Shown here one piece after another: positions 1 through 8,872 of a stretch of 64,000 nt of DNA; within the stretch, counting starts at the first letter, position 1, and the number at the start of each line of letters is the position of its first letter. Origin of the DNA: an uncultured Prevotellaceae bacterium (GTDB lineage Bacteria > Bacteroidota > Bacteroidia > Bacteroidales > Muribaculaceae); the NCBI GenBank assembly GCA_947302275.1, contig CAMYUW010000012.1:1-64000 (forward strand), given 5' to 3'. The notes under the pieces were generated by a model, which saw nothing but the letters and a program-made list of their open reading frames with translations, was not told the origin of the DNA and ran no database searches. A program made the translations under genes and the position numbers.

Positions 1-434
1 CCAGCGGCCATACCCTTCAGGGCATCCTCGGCGCGCAGGCGGGTCTTACCGGCCAGGTCTTCAGAAGAAACCTTGGCAATGGAGGCCGTTACAACGCTCT
101 TCTTCTGCACACCGTAACCGATGACTACGACCTCGTTAAGCAACTCGGCGTCCTCGGTGAGGATGATGTGCATGTTGTTGCCGGCAACCACGGTCTGCTT
201 GCCGAAGCCCACATAAGTGATTTCCAACTCGGCACCTGCAGGTGCGTTGATGGAGAAATTGCCGTCGAAGTCGGTAACTACCGTATTCGACGTTCCCTTT
301 TGCACAATCGTAGCACCAATCACCGGTTCACCGTTGGGGTCAACGATGGTACCCGTGAATGTCTGATTTTGTGCAAATGCCGCTATGGACAGCATGACTG
401 TCAACAGCAGTGAAAGTAATCTTTTCTCTTTCAT
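1..434 (-). CDS. SusC/RagA-family TonB-linked outer membrane receptor, N-terminal part (runs off left edge)
   Basis: The minus-strand frame from the ATG at 434 is open to the window edge (144 codons). It starts with a signal peptide (MKEKRLLSLLLTVMLS, then AFAQ), followed by a CarboxypepD_reg-like beta-sandwich with the usual NGEPVIGATI and DFDGNFSI motifs, then the TonB-box region (LNEVVVIGYG, about residues 102-111) and the start of the plug (LRAEDALKGMAAG). This order is diagnostic of SusC-type porins that import oligosaccharides or peptides with a SusD partner. The partner and the rest of the barrel lie outside the window. It diverges from the TPR/HTH regulator at 805, which may control it. 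The family call is firm; the substrate cannot be inferred. Confidence 0.93.
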   Translation of the reverse strand, partial: MKEKRLLSLLLTVMLSIAAFAQNQTFTGTIVDPNGEPVIGATIVQKGTSNTVVTDFDGNFSINAPAGAELEITYVGFGKQTVVAGNNMHIILTEDAELLNEVVVIGYGVQKKSVVTASIAKVSSEDLAGKTRLRAEDALKGMAA

Positions 435-553
435 GTTACATTTGTTTTGGTTGATAAATAAAATTTGAAATATTTGGTTATTCATTACAGGTCAAATGAA
501 CAGAACATTAAAAAGTCATTTTGGTTAATGCCATGTTAATGGCGGTTGCATCG

Positions 554-561
554 CAAATTTA
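554..561 (-). promoter_or_regulatory. Possible -7 box of the susC-like gene
   Basis: On the minus strand this reads TAAATTTG, matching the Bacteroidota -7 consensus TAnnTTTG. No convincing TTTG -33 element sits 19-21 nt upstream, so the site is tentative. It would give a leader of roughly 115 nt, which is common for susC genes. Confidence 0.4.
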
Positions 562-743
562 GTGTAATATAATATGTGTTGTTCACTTAGATGACAAAAA
601 AGTGGATGATTTCATCCACTTGGATTCTTTAGTTATTTGGCTAACAGTTATTTGTGAAAAATTGCCAATCGTTAAAAAGTGGTTAAAATGTAGTCTTGTT
701 TTCGGTGAAAAACACTGTTTTTTGCCAACTTTTTCTTCTTTTT

Positions 744-775
744 ATTGCCCATGCGGGATATTAAATATACATTTG
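744..775 (+). promoter_or_regulatory. Predicted promoter of the TPR/HTH regulator
   Basis: ATTG (744-747), a 20-nt spacer and TACATTTG (768-775) fit the Bacteroidota -33/-7 pattern. The predicted start near 779 gives a leader of about 25 nt to the ATG at 805. Confidence 0.6.
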
Positions 776-804
776 CAGCGCTTAGCAATTAACCTCTTGA
801 AGTG

Positions 805-2460
805 ATGAAAAAGGACATCTTATTTGTGCTCTTTTTGGCGTTGTCATGTATGAATGTGACGGCGGCCGGCAATATAGACCTGGAACAAGAATATAGGAAA
901 CTGGACAAGGCGATTGAGATGACTGATCGCTATGTTCAGGAACGCGAGAATCGCATTCACAAGTATAAGACGGCCCTTGAGGTCACCGATGACAATAAGG
1001 TGCAGTATGAGATGTGCCGCCACTTGTATGATGAGTACAAGTCCTACATGAGTGATTCTGCCATCCATTACATTGGACGTTGCATCGTGCTGGCTGAGCG
1101 GCTGAACGATCCCATCCGTGTAGATGAGTGCCGACTGTTATTGGCTTTTCAATGTACCGAGTCGGGCATGTATCACGAGGCAATGGATATCCTGAACTCC
1201 ATCGATGGCGAGCATAACACCGATGCCAACAACAAGCGACGCTATTACATCACGCTGGCCAACCTGTACGGTGAATTGGGCTATTATTGCAAGGTGCCGC
1301 ATCTGCAAGAGGAGTATTATGCCAAGCATGGCCGGTACAATAGCATGATCGATACGGCCAAGGTATCGATGAATGATGACGAGGCGCTGCAGATGAAAGA
1401 GTTAGAGCGCTTTAACTCGGGCGATGGCAAGGGTGCCCTCCGTTTTAGCGATATGCGCCTCAAGCAGGTCAAGAAAGGGTCGCACGAGTATGCCATCGTC
1501 TCGTTTTACCGCTATCTGGATTATGCCTTGCTGGGCGATTCGGTACAGGCTCGTTACTGGGTTACACAGTCGGCATTGAGTGATGTCGAGAATGCCGTGA
1601 TGGATCAGGGCGCCATGTGGGAACTGGCCAACCTGCTCATGGGGGACGGCGACTTAAACCGTGCCTACCGCTACATCCATTTCGCTTGGCAGTGCGCCAG
1701 CAAGTTCAACACCTTGAAGCGCAACAGCCAGATTTCACCCGTCTTGACTGCCGTAAGCGACAATTATGAGGCTTCGCTAAAGCGGGCCAACCGCCTGTTG
1801 CTTGTTCTTGCTCTCGTGTCGAGTCTGCTTGCCGCCTTGTTCTTGGGAATCCTGTTCTATAGCAATAGTCAACGCAAGAAACTCGCACTGGCCCGTAACG
1901 AACTGAGTGAAAGCAATACCCAGCTGGCTCAGTTGAATGCCCAGTTGTCAGACCTGAATAGTAAACTGCATGAGACCAATACCCAGCTCAACGAGTCCAA
2001 CCGTGTTAAGGACGAGTATGTGGGCCGGTTTATCCACCTCTGTTCATTCTATATCGACCGCCTGGACGAAATGCGCAAGCGCATCAATAAGATGGTCAAG
2101 AGCCGCGACCTGGATGCTCTTTACAAGTTCACCAATAACAGTGAGCACCGCGACAAGAACCTATCGGAGCTGTATGAAATGTTCGACAGCACCTTCCTTC
2201 ACTTGTTCCCCAATTTTGTCGATGATTTCAACGCCCTGTTGCGTCCCGAATGCCGCATCACGCTCACCGAGCCGGGCGTACTCAACACCGACATCCGCAT
2301 TTTTGCCTTAATCCGTCTGGGCATAGAGGACAGCAGCCGCATTGCTGAGTTCCTGCATTACTCGGTGAATACAATCTATAATTATCGGGCAAAGATAAAA
2401 AATGGCGCCATCGGAGATCGAGACGCCTTTGAGAGTCAGGTCAAGGCTATTGGAATGTAA
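805..2460 (+). CDS. Membrane-spanning TPR/HTH regulator (DUF6377-type)
   Basis: A 551-residue one-component regulator. A GTG lies one codon upstream, but ATG at 805 gives a normal signal peptide (residues 1-21). Residues 25-325 are helical TPR-like repeats expected in the periplasm; 331-352 form one membrane helix; 358-403 form a strongly heptad, Asn/Gln-rich coiled coil; the rest is the cytoplasmic output domain ending in an HTH-like segment (IAEFLHYSVNTIYNYRAKIK). This resembles Bacteroidota proteins annotated DUF6377. Divergence from a susC-like gene suggests it senses a periplasmic cue and controls that locus. The architecture is seen directly; the DUF name and the target are inference. 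Confidence 0.85.
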   Translation: MKKDILFVLFLALSCMNVTAAGNIDLEQEYRKLDKAIEMTDRYVQERENRIHKYKTALEVTDDNKVQYEMCRHLYDEYKSYMSDSAIHYIGRCIVLAERLNDPIRVDECRLLLAFQCTESGMYHEAMDILNSIDGEHNTDANNKRRYYITLANLYGELGYYCKVPHLQEEYYAKHGRYNSMIDTAKVSMNDDEALQMKELERFNSGDGKGALRFSDMRLKQVKKGSHEYAIVSFYRYLDYALLGDSVQARYWVTQSALSDVENAVMDQGAMWELANLLMGDGDLNRAYRYIHFAWQCASKFNTLKRNSQISPVLTAVSDNYEASLKRANRLLLVLALVSSLLAALFLGILFYSNSQRKKLALARNELSESNTQLAQLNAQLSDLNSKLHETNTQLNESNRVKDEYVGRFIHLCSFYIDRLDEMRKRINKMVKSRDLDALYKFTNNSEHRDKNLSELYEMFDSTFLHLFPNFVDDFNALLRPECRITLTEPGVLNTDIRIFALIRLGIEDSSRIAEFLHYSVNTIYNYRAKIKNGAIGDRDAFESQVKAIGM

Positions 2461-2494
2461 TTATAGCCTCAATCCGTTGTCGTTGTAAGAATCT

Positions 2495-4312
2495 TTAGTC
2501 TTCGTCCTGGCCGTTGGCCTTTGCGATGCGCTTGCGCTCGAGCTCGTCGAGAATGATTTTGCGCATGCGTATGTGGTTAGGAGTAATTTCCACATACTCG
2601 TCGGCCTTGATGTATTCCAGGGCTTCCTCCAGACTGAACACGATGGGAGGTACTATCCTGACCTTGTCATCAGCACCGCTGGCGCGCATGTTGGTCAGCT
2701 TCTTGGATTTGGTGACGTTGATGACCAGGTCTTTCTCCTTGGTGTGCTCGCCCACGACCTGTCCGCCATAGACATCCTCCTGCGGGAAGATGAAGAAGCG
2801 TCCGCGGTCCTGCAACTTGTCGATGGCGTAGGCATAGGCTGTACCGCCTTCCATAGCGACGAGTGAGCCGTTGGTGCGGCGTGAGATTTCGCCCTTCCAG
2901 GGTTCGTAGGTCAAGAAGCGGTGAGACATGATGGCTTCGCCGGCGCTGGCCGTAAGCACGTTGGTGCGCAAGCCGATGATGCCGCGAGAAGGAATCTTGA
3001 ATTCGAGGTGGATGCGGTCGTTCTGGGTCTCCATCATTGTCATTTCTCCCTTGCGGCGGGTGACCATGTCAATCATCTTGCTTGAGTATTCCTCGGGAAC
3101 GTTGATGCTCAGTTCCTCAATTGGCTCGCACTTCACGCCGTCGATGGTCTTGATGATAACCTGAGGCTGGCCCACCTGGAGCTCATAGCCCTCACGGCGC
3201 ATCTCCTCGATGAGCACCGACAGATGGAGCACGCCACGGCCGAAGACGTTCCATGCGTCCTCGTTCTCGGTGCGCTCGACGCGAAGGGCGAGGTTCTTGT
3301 CCAACTCTCGTTGCAGGCGGTCCCAAATGTGGCGTGATGTCACATACTTGCCATCCTTGCCAAAGAAAGGTGAGTCGTTGATGCAGAAGCGCATCGACAT
3401 CGTCGGCTCGTCGATAGCTATGCGGGGCAGCGCCTCGGGGTTGGTGGGCAAGGTGACGGTGTCGCCGATCTCAAAGTTTTCAAGACCGATAATAGCGCAG
3501 ATGTCGCCGCTGCTCACGCTCTCGACATGCTTCTGTCCCATGCCCTCAAAGGTGCGCAACTCTTTGATTTTCTGCTTGACAACCTCTCCGTCACGCTTGC
3601 ACAGGGCAACCTCCATGCCGTCACGCAGCGTGCCGCGGTGAACACGACCCACAGCGATACGTCCCACATAGCTGCTATAGTCCAGCGACGTGATGAGCAT
3701 TTGGGCATCACCTTCAATCATCTCGGGTTCAGGGATATACTTGATGATGGCATCAAGAACGGCGGTGATGTTGTCGGTGGGCTGCTGCCAGTCTTCGCTC
3801 ATCCAGCCCTGCTTGGCCGAGCCGAAGATTGTGGGGAAGTCCAGTTGATCCTCGTTGGCGTCCAAGTTGCACATCAGGTCAAAGACCATCTCCTGCACCT
3901 CGTCAGGGCGGCAATTGGGCTTGTCCACCTTGTTGATGACAACGATGGGCTTGAGACCCAGTTGCAAAGCTTTCTGCAAAACGAAGCGAGTCTGGGGCAT
4001 CGGCCCTTCAAAGGCATCCACGAGCAGCAGGCAGCCGTCGGCCATGTTGAGCACGCGTTCTACCTCACCGCCGAAGTCACTATGCCCCGGAGTGTCGATA
4101 ATGTTGATTTTGTAACCATTATAGGAAATGGACACGTTCTTGGACAGAATAGTGATGCCTCGCTCGCGTTCCAGGTCATTGCTGTCAAGGATCTGAGTGC
4201 CCATGTTTTGGTTGTCGCGGAACAGGTTGCCTGCCGCTAACATCTTATCTACCAGAGTTGTCTTGCCATGATCGACGTGTGCGATGATGGCCACATTGCG
4301 GATGTTTTGCAT
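2495..4312 (-). CDS. typA: Ribosome-associated GTPase TypA/BipA
   Basis: A translational GTPase that binds the ribosome and assists ribosome assembly and stress adaptation. The 605 residues are full length for the family. G motifs are intact: AHVDHGKTT (11-19), DTPGH (73-77), NKVD (127-130), plus the RERGITI switch (49-55). The EF-G-like domains III and V and the TypA-specific C-terminal domain follow (RGIIGLR motif and a basic end). It is transcribed alone, convergent with the regulator at 805-2460. A minus-strand TATCTTTG box lies at 4335-4342, just upstream. Confidence 0.97.
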   Translation of the reverse strand: MQNIRNVAIIAHVDHGKTTLVDKMLAAGNLFRDNQNMGTQILDSNDLERERGITILSKNVSISYNGYKINIIDTPGHSDFGGEVERVLNMADGCLLLVDAFEGPMPQTRFVLQKALQLGLKPIVVINKVDKPNCRPDEVQEMVFDLMCNLDANEDQLDFPTIFGSAKQGWMSEDWQQPTDNITAVLDAIIKYIPEPEMIEGDAQMLITSLDYSSYVGRIAVGRVHRGTLRDGMEVALCKRDGEVVKQKIKELRTFEGMGQKHVESVSSGDICAIIGLENFEIGDTVTLPTNPEALPRIAIDEPTMSMRFCINDSPFFGKDGKYVTSRHIWDRLQRELDKNLALRVERTENEDAWNVFGRGVLHLSVLIEEMRREGYELQVGQPQVIIKTIDGVKCEPIEELSINVPEEYSSKMIDMVTRRKGEMTMMETQNDRIHLEFKIPSRGIIGLRTNVLTASAGEAIMSHRFLTYEPWKGEISRRTNGSLVAMEGGTAYAYAIDKLQDRGRFFIFPQEDVYGGQVVGEHTKEKDLVINVTKSKKLTNMRASGADDKVRIVPPIVFSLEEALEYIKADEYVEITPNHIRMRKIILDELERKRIAKANGQDED

Positions 4313-4334
4313 ATTGCCTTATCGAATTTGGCTG

Positions 4335-4342
4335 CAAAGATA
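4335..4342 (-). promoter_or_regulatory. -7 box of typA
   Basis: TATCTTTG on the minus strand, 23 bp before the typA start codon; no clear -33 match. Upstream lies a run of repeated TTTAGAGTTTAGGGTTTAAA-like sequence (about 4350-4400) that may be a degenerate intergenic repeat. Confidence 0.5.
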
Positions 4343-4449
4343 GTACAAAGTTTAGAGTTTAGGGTTTAAAGTTTGAAGTTTTTGGTGTTAAGGCTTTAGT
4401 TTTTTAGACCGTAGATTTTAGTGGCTCAAGAAGAAAAAATGATAATTTA

Positions 4450-4481
4450 TTTGTTTTTTCGGAAAAATGATGCTAAATTTG
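4450..4481 (+). promoter_or_regulatory. Promoter of the transglutaminase-like gene; decides its start
   Basis: TTTG (4450-4453), exactly 20 nt, TAAATTTG (4474-4481). Predicted transcription start is near 4485, so the in-frame TTG at 4486 cannot be a realistic start and the ATG at 4507 is favoured. Confidence 0.75.
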
Positions 4482-4506
4482 GGCGTTGGAAAAGTATCTT
4501 ATTATT

Positions 4507-5823
4507 ATGGCACACATTGGAATATATCGATTTTTGGCACTGTGCTGTTTGGCATGGCTGCTTGTTGTCACTGTTTTCGCCGGTGAGCCGGCTTGTCCCA
4601 TGGCCGTTGATGTGCCCGCGTTGGACAACGAATTAGTATTTTCTTTTTACGGAAAGTCGTTACATGTCGCTAAACTCCATCCTGCCAAGGTGCAATCGAT
4701 GGGAGAGAGCGATGTCGCTGAAGCCTGGAATAGCTATAAAAATAAGGTGGAAGTTGATGCGGTTTTGTCTTCTTTGCGTACATTATCTGACGAATTAGGT
4801 CTGAATGACTGGTTCGTATTTGAACTGGTGAGGGAGTATGTGAATGCGTTGCTGAATAATTGCAGCCCCCTCGACAGGATGGTGCTCGACCATTATCTGC
4901 TAGTAGGCATGGGATATGATGTGCGCTTGGCCCGTACCGAACGCCAGTTGGTGCTGTTGGTGCCCATCAAGCAGGCCGTCTATGAAAATCAATTTGTAAG
5001 GGTTGGTGACAAAGAGTTCTACTTGTTTTTTGACGATGAGGAATCTGCTGAGGAAAAACTGTCTGTCATCGTCGCTTGTGACCCTTCCAAAAAGGATGTT
5101 GGCGAGGGACACTCTATCAATCTGTTGTTTGATAATACTTCTTTGAAAGTTCGCTCAGGCGAGGACCGCCTGTGCGAACTTGATGACGGCAAGATTCGTA
5201 TAACCTGTACGGTCAATGAGGGGATCATGGAGATGCTGCGCAACTATCCGATGATGGATCTTCAAAACTATGTCACTTCTGTAGTGATGCCCCAATTCCA
5301 AGACACTATCCTTGGACAATTGAGACCTCAAATCGAAGACATGACCCAGTGTGAGGCTGCCAATGCCTTGTTGCATTTTGTCCAATATGTGTTTGGTTAC
5401 GAAAATGACAGCGTATCTCATGGACGTGAGAAGGCTTATTTTGTTGAGGAGAATTTCTACTACAACAACAACGATTGTGAGGACCGCTCCATCCTTTATG
5501 CTTTTCTCGTGCGGTCGTTGTTGGGCCTTGATGTCCAGATTGTGGAATATCCCGGTCACGAGTGTACAGCCGTGCATTTCACCGATTGCCTCACTTATGG
5601 CAACGGCTATTACTTCGGTGGTGAGTTCTACCTCATTTGTGACCCCTCTTATATCGGGGCAACAATCGGCAAGTGTATGCCGGAATTCCGCTTGGTTGAG
5701 CCCCGCGTGTATATTGTGAGAAACTCAACCCGTGAAAAGGATGGTCACCATTCACCGTTGCACCCTAGATTGGACAAAATGGTTCGAGTACCGTTCATTC
5801 CTCAAAATCTCGGCTCCCTCTAG
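4507..5823 (+). CDS. Secreted transglutaminase-like cysteine protease-fold protein
   Basis: Encodes 438 residues with an N-terminal signal peptide (hydrophobic FLALCCLAWLLVVTVFA, cleavage near residue 25). The C-terminal third looks like a transglutaminase-like domain: Cys324 in NNNDCEDRS, a His in the PGHECTAVHF segment (351 or 357) and Asp379 in LICDPSYIGA give the Cys-His-Asp order of that fold. The middle region has no recognised family. Such domains act as proteases or in cross-linking in the periplasm or at the surface; no substrate can be named. It has its own promoter and precedes a separately transcribed dehydrogenase. The start at 4507 is chosen over an upstream TTG because of the promoter position. 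Confidence 0.75.
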   Translation: MAHIGIYRFLALCCLAWLLVVTVFAGEPACPMAVDVPALDNELVFSFYGKSLHVAKLHPAKVQSMGESDVAEAWNSYKNKVEVDAVLSSLRTLSDELGLNDWFVFELVREYVNALLNNCSPLDRMVLDHYLLVGMGYDVRLARTERQLVLLVPIKQAVYENQFVRVGDKEFYLFFDDEESAEEKLSVIVACDPSKKDVGEGHSINLLFDNTSLKVRSGEDRLCELDDGKIRITCTVNEGIMEMLRNYPMMDLQNYVTSVVMPQFQDTILGQLRPQIEDMTQCEAANALLHFVQYVFGYENDSVSHGREKAYFVEENFYYNNNDCEDRSILYAFLVRSLLGLDVQIVEYPGHECTAVHFTDCLTYGNGYYFGGEFYLICDPSYIGATIGKCMPEFRLVEPRVYIVRNSTREKDGHHSPLHPRLDKMVRVPFIPQNLGSL

Positions 5824-5846
5824 CGGAGGCTGTCCTATCCAACCGG

Positions 5847-5878
5847 TTTGCTGATATCGATGGATTGTTGTATCTTTG
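5847..5878 (+). promoter_or_regulatory. Promoter of the SDR gene
   Basis: TTTG (5847-5850), 20 nt, TATCTTTG (5871-5878): a full match to the Bacteroidota consensus, giving a leader of about 32 nt. Confidence 0.8.
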
Positions 5879-5913
5879 TGGGCACGTAATCAATTTATCA
5901 AAAAAAGAGAACA

Positions 5914-6669
5914 ATGAATAAGATTGCTTTAGTTACCGGCGCGACAAGCGGCATCGGAGAGGCCTGTGCGCGCAAGCTGGCCATGATTGGCTACAACATG
6001 ATTATTACCGGTCGCAGAGCCGAACGTCTCGATGCTCTTGCTCGAGAGTTGTCCGCTTTGGGCGTTGGTGTGATTACACTTGAGTTTGACGTGAGGGATC
6101 GCGAGGCAGCTACCGCTGCCATCAACGGCTTGCCCCCCGAGTGGCAGGAAATTGATGTCCTCGTCAATAACGCTGGTGGAGCGTTGGGTCTTGAGCCTGA
6201 GTATGAGGGCAACTATGAGGATTGGGACACGATGATCGATGCCAATGTCAAGGGCCTGTTGACCATGACCCGTCTCATTGTGCCAGGCATGGTCAAGCGT
6301 GACCGTGGCCACGTGGTGAACATCGGTAGTGTGGCTGGTGATGCTGCATACGCAAACGGCAATGTGTATTGTGCGACCAAGGCAGCCGTGAAAGCGTTGA
6401 GCGATGGCCTGCGTATCGACGTCGCTCACACCAAGGTGCGAGTGACTAACATCAAACCTGGTTTGGTCGAGACCAATTTCTCGGTCATCCGTTTCCACGG
6501 AGATAAGGAAAAGGCCGATAACGTCTATAAAGGCATCCAGCCACTCACTGGCACGGACATTGCCGAGTGTGTCGCTTTCGCCGTGTGCGCTCCCGCCCAT
6601 GTCCAGGTAGCTGAAATGCTTGTTCTGGCTACCCATCAGGCCAGCGGCAGCGTGATCCATCGAGAATAG
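5914..6669 (+). CDS. Short-chain dehydrogenase/reductase (YdfG-like)
   Basis: A cytosolic NAD(P)-dependent oxidoreductase of classical SDR type, 251 residues. The cofactor motif TGATSGIG is at 8-15, NNAG at 85-88, and the catalytic Ser139-Tyr152-Lys156 are in GSVAG and YCATK. The TGRRAERL segment after strand 2 has two arginines that favour NADP. Closest in feel to YdfG-type 3-hydroxy acid / serine dehydrogenases, but the physiological substrate is unknown. It is monocistronic and converges with the minus-strand regulator gene, whose stop directly follows its own. Confidence 0.93.
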   Translation: MNKIALVTGATSGIGEACARKLAMIGYNMIITGRRAERLDALARELSALGVGVITLEFDVRDREAATAAINGLPPEWQEIDVLVNNAGGALGLEPEYEGNYEDWDTMIDANVKGLLTMTRLIVPGMVKRDRGHVVNIGSVAGDAAYANGNVYCATKAAVKALSDGLRIDVAHTKVRVTNIKPGLVETNFSVIRFHGDKEKADNVYKGIQPLTGTDIAECVAFAVCAPAHVQVAEMLVLATHQASGSVIHRE

Positions 6670-8226
6670 TTAATCTTTGTTGACCTGTTTGATTGCGTTA
6701 TCAAATTCCTTGGCGCCACCAGCCACGCCAAAGAGTTTCTTGAGCAGGCGCACGCGTGTGTTGGTGATCGCTTGGGGGGTAGAAATGGTCAATGTCGCGA
6801 TCTCGGTGGGCAGGAAATTTTGAATGGTCAATAAGCAAACCAGCTGCTCTTTTGCGTTCAGTGTAGACAGCAATTCACGCAATTTGGGGTTTTGGGCAAA
6901 GGATAGTTGCGCCAATTCGTTGGCGTCTTCATCGGCAATAGGTTTACCTTTGTTGGCCGAGGCGTGCAGGCGTGAAACCGTCTCTTTCATCTGCAAGGAG
7001 TTCTCGCGTTGTTCACGTTCCTTCTGTCGTCGCACTTGTGTGAGTTCAGAGCGCGTGAGATGATATTGCTGTTGGCTCTCGGCAAAGCGGGCATTAAGCC
7101 TGTCGATGCGACGGCGACTGTACCATGCTATCAATGCCGATATGATCATTAAGAATATGATGGCCCCAAGCAAGGAAATAACCGTCCTGTATTGTCGGCG
7201 CTCCTTCGCCTGCTCATCAAACTGTGTCATCATATCGACAATGCCTGCAGCATCTCTGCGGTCATAAAGGCCTCGATACACCTCGTTGAGCCGCTGGCTA
7301 TAGATTGCTGCATTCTCTGTATCGCCCAACAAGTTCAGGTATTCGACTAACAGCTGGTAGGACTGGATGGCGACATCGGGCGATAGCGAAGTGGTGAGCT
7401 TGTACCATTGCAGCATAGCCGATGCTGTGTCACCTTCCTGAACATAAATGTCGGCCAGGAGTTTATCCCCTCGGTCGGTAGGAGATATCATCATTGATTC
7501 GGTCAGGAAACGTTTTGCCTCATCGGTCTCTCCTGTCTTCATCAGGTAGCTGGCATTATTGACGAGATAGTTGGCTCGCACATCGCCCTCGATGCTGTCG
7601 GCAAGCGGCCTGGCTTGTTCTATATAATACTTCAGACTGTCCTTCTCGCCCAGCACATCAAATGTCGTGGCTATGTTGTTAAGCGTTTGCACTGTCCACT
7701 GCTCATTATCAACTAGCTGAGCAGCTTTCAATGCCTGCTTGTAATAGCGTAATGTCGTGGTGTAGTCGCCCACATTGTCGTTCACGTCGCCCAGTACCGA
7801 AAAGAGATACCAATCAAAAGCGGGTTCATTTAAGTCACGAGCCATTTGCTCGGCTTGTTTCATCGACAGAATGGCCTCTCGGGTCTTTTGCTGCTGGTAC
7901 AGTATGATTCCATGGTGGAGGAGAGCCCTGGCAAGATGCTCGTCGTCGCCATGCCGCTCAAAGTATTCCTTGCTTGCATTTATTAACGAGTCGGTACCGA
8001 TATAGAGTCCGCTACGGTGAATGGCTTCGGTATAGAGCAGACCATAAAGAGCACAATCGGCCTCGCTCATCGTTGAGTCGTTCCAGCTTGGAGACAACAA
8101 TCCCACCACCGAGTCGGGCTGAGTGAATACAATCTGCTCGGCATGAGTTAACAGTTCATTGTGGGTCTGCTCATGCGAGCAGCCCACAATGATAATAAGG
8201 ATGATTATACATAAGATGTTTCTCAT
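6670..8226 (-). CDS. Lipoprotein-anchored TPR regulator with cytoplasmic HTH
   Basis: A 518-residue protein beginning at the ATG at 8226, which overlaps the upstream stop codon as ATGA; an in-frame start 25 codons earlier would lie inside the upstream gene. Residues 1-16 are a lipoprotein signal (IIIVGC, Cys16). TPR-like helices span about 25-320, one membrane helix 348-369, then an Arg/Gln-rich coiled coil and a C-terminal LuxR-like helix-turn-helix (LNAKEQLVCLLTIQNFLPTE, about 470-489, and the helices after it). Its plan matches the regulator at 805-2460, so the window holds two such membrane one-component systems. Coupling to a TonB-C-domain protein suggests an envelope signal. DNA targets are unknown. 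Confidence 0.8.
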   Translation of the reverse strand: MRNILCIIILIIIVGCSHEQTHNELLTHAEQIVFTQPDSVVGLLSPSWNDSTMSEADCALYGLLYTEAIHRSGLYIGTDSLINASKEYFERHGDDEHLARALLHHGIILYQQQKTREAILSMKQAEQMARDLNEPAFDWYLFSVLGDVNDNVGDYTTTLRYYKQALKAAQLVDNEQWTVQTLNNIATTFDVLGEKDSLKYYIEQARPLADSIEGDVRANYLVNNASYLMKTGETDEAKRFLTESMMISPTDRGDKLLADIYVQEGDTASAMLQWYKLTTSLSPDVAIQSYQLLVEYLNLLGDTENAAIYSQRLNEVYRGLYDRRDAAGIVDMMTQFDEQAKERRQYRTVISLLGAIIFLMIISALIAWYSRRRIDRLNARFAESQQQYHLTRSELTQVRRQKEREQRENSLQMKETVSRLHASANKGKPIADEDANELAQLSFAQNPKLRELLSTLNAKEQLVCLLTIQNFLPTEIATLTISTPQAITNTRVRLLKKLFGVAGGAKEFDNAIKQVNKD

Positions 8227-8636
8227 TTCATGATAGAGAATACGACTGGCAATGTGAAGTTCACTCTCACAGTTCGTCCTTTCTCCTTTCCGGGTTTCCA
8301 CTTGGGCATGGTCTTCACAACTCTCACGGCTTCTTCGTCAAGTGAGGGGAATACTTTCCTTGCCACTCTCACATTAGTAATACTGCCGTCGGTTTCTACC
8401 ACGAACATGACCATGACCCTGCCTCCCACGTCTTGCTTGGCAGCGTCTTCGGGATACTTAATATTGGTTTGAAGAAATTCAATCAAGGCAGGCATGCCGC
8501 CAGGAAACTCCGGCATCTCTTCTACCTGGTCAAATACATTCTGGTTGCTCTGAGATACAACAGTCTTTTGTGCATTCGCCGTCATGATGCTTAATACAGC
8601 CATCAAAGACAATAAAATCAATTTTTTCATTTTCAT
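8223..8636 (-). CDS. Small secreted TonB C-terminal-domain protein
   Basis: 137 residues: signal peptide (MKMKKLILLSLMAVLSIMTANA), a linker with EEMPEFPGGMPALIEFL, and a TonB-C domain with the hallmarks IKYPEDAAK, GGRVMVMFVVETDGSI and MPKWKPGK. It lacks the N-terminal membrane helix and proline-rich spacer of true TonB, so it is a free or differently tethered periplasmic TonB-C module. ATG at 8636 or 8630 are both possible. The last four bases overlap the next gene's start (ATGA), implying translational coupling to the TPR/HTH regulator and a shared pathway. Confidence 0.85.
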   Translation of the reverse strand: MKMKKLILLSLMAVLSIMTANAQKTVVSQSNQNVFDQVEEMPEFPGGMPALIEFLQTNIKYPEDAAKQDVGGRVMVMFVVETDGSITNVRVARKVFPSLDEEAVRVVKTMPKWKPGKEKGRTVRVNFTLPVVFSIMK

Positions 8637-8681
8637 AATCTTTTAAATCGTTAAACAAGCGGGTTGTCTGTCCGGACAATG

Positions 8682-8713
8682 CAAAAATAGATATAGCCCA
8701 GAAATGCTGCAAG
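8682..8713 (-). promoter_or_regulatory. Promoter of the TonB-C / TPR-HTH pair
   Basis: Minus strand: CTTG (8713-8710), 20 nt, TATTTTTG (8689-8682). Predicted leader about 40 nt. Confidence 0.6.
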
Positions 8714-8872
8714 AAATCAATTACACAATATTACACCTTGCGCAAAAAATCCACTAATCGACGAGGAAAGTGTCTGATTTTCAGTGATATGCACATTATT
8801 AGATGCCGATAGAGGACTGAATGCCAAATTTGCACAACCCTCAGAAGAATGCAGTAATATTATGTTGTTATA

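Larger units (their letters stand above)
435..804. other. AT-rich divergent intergenic region
   Basis: This 370-bp stretch separates the susC-like gene from the divergent regulator. It holds a good promoter for the regulator (744-775) and a possible -7 box for the receptor gene (554-561). A small open frame at 602-805 has no family signature and is judged non-coding. I see no clear terminator or operator repeats. Confidence 0.7.

Noticed and set aside
602..805. 67-codon frame before the DUF6377-type regulator
   Set aside because: AT-rich, no family features, and it contains the promoter of the regulator.
3527..4240. 237-codon plus-strand frame
   Set aside because: Shadow of typA on the opposite strand.
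5929..6660. 243-codon minus-strand frame
   Set aside because: Antisense of the short-chain dehydrogenase with intact catalytic residues.
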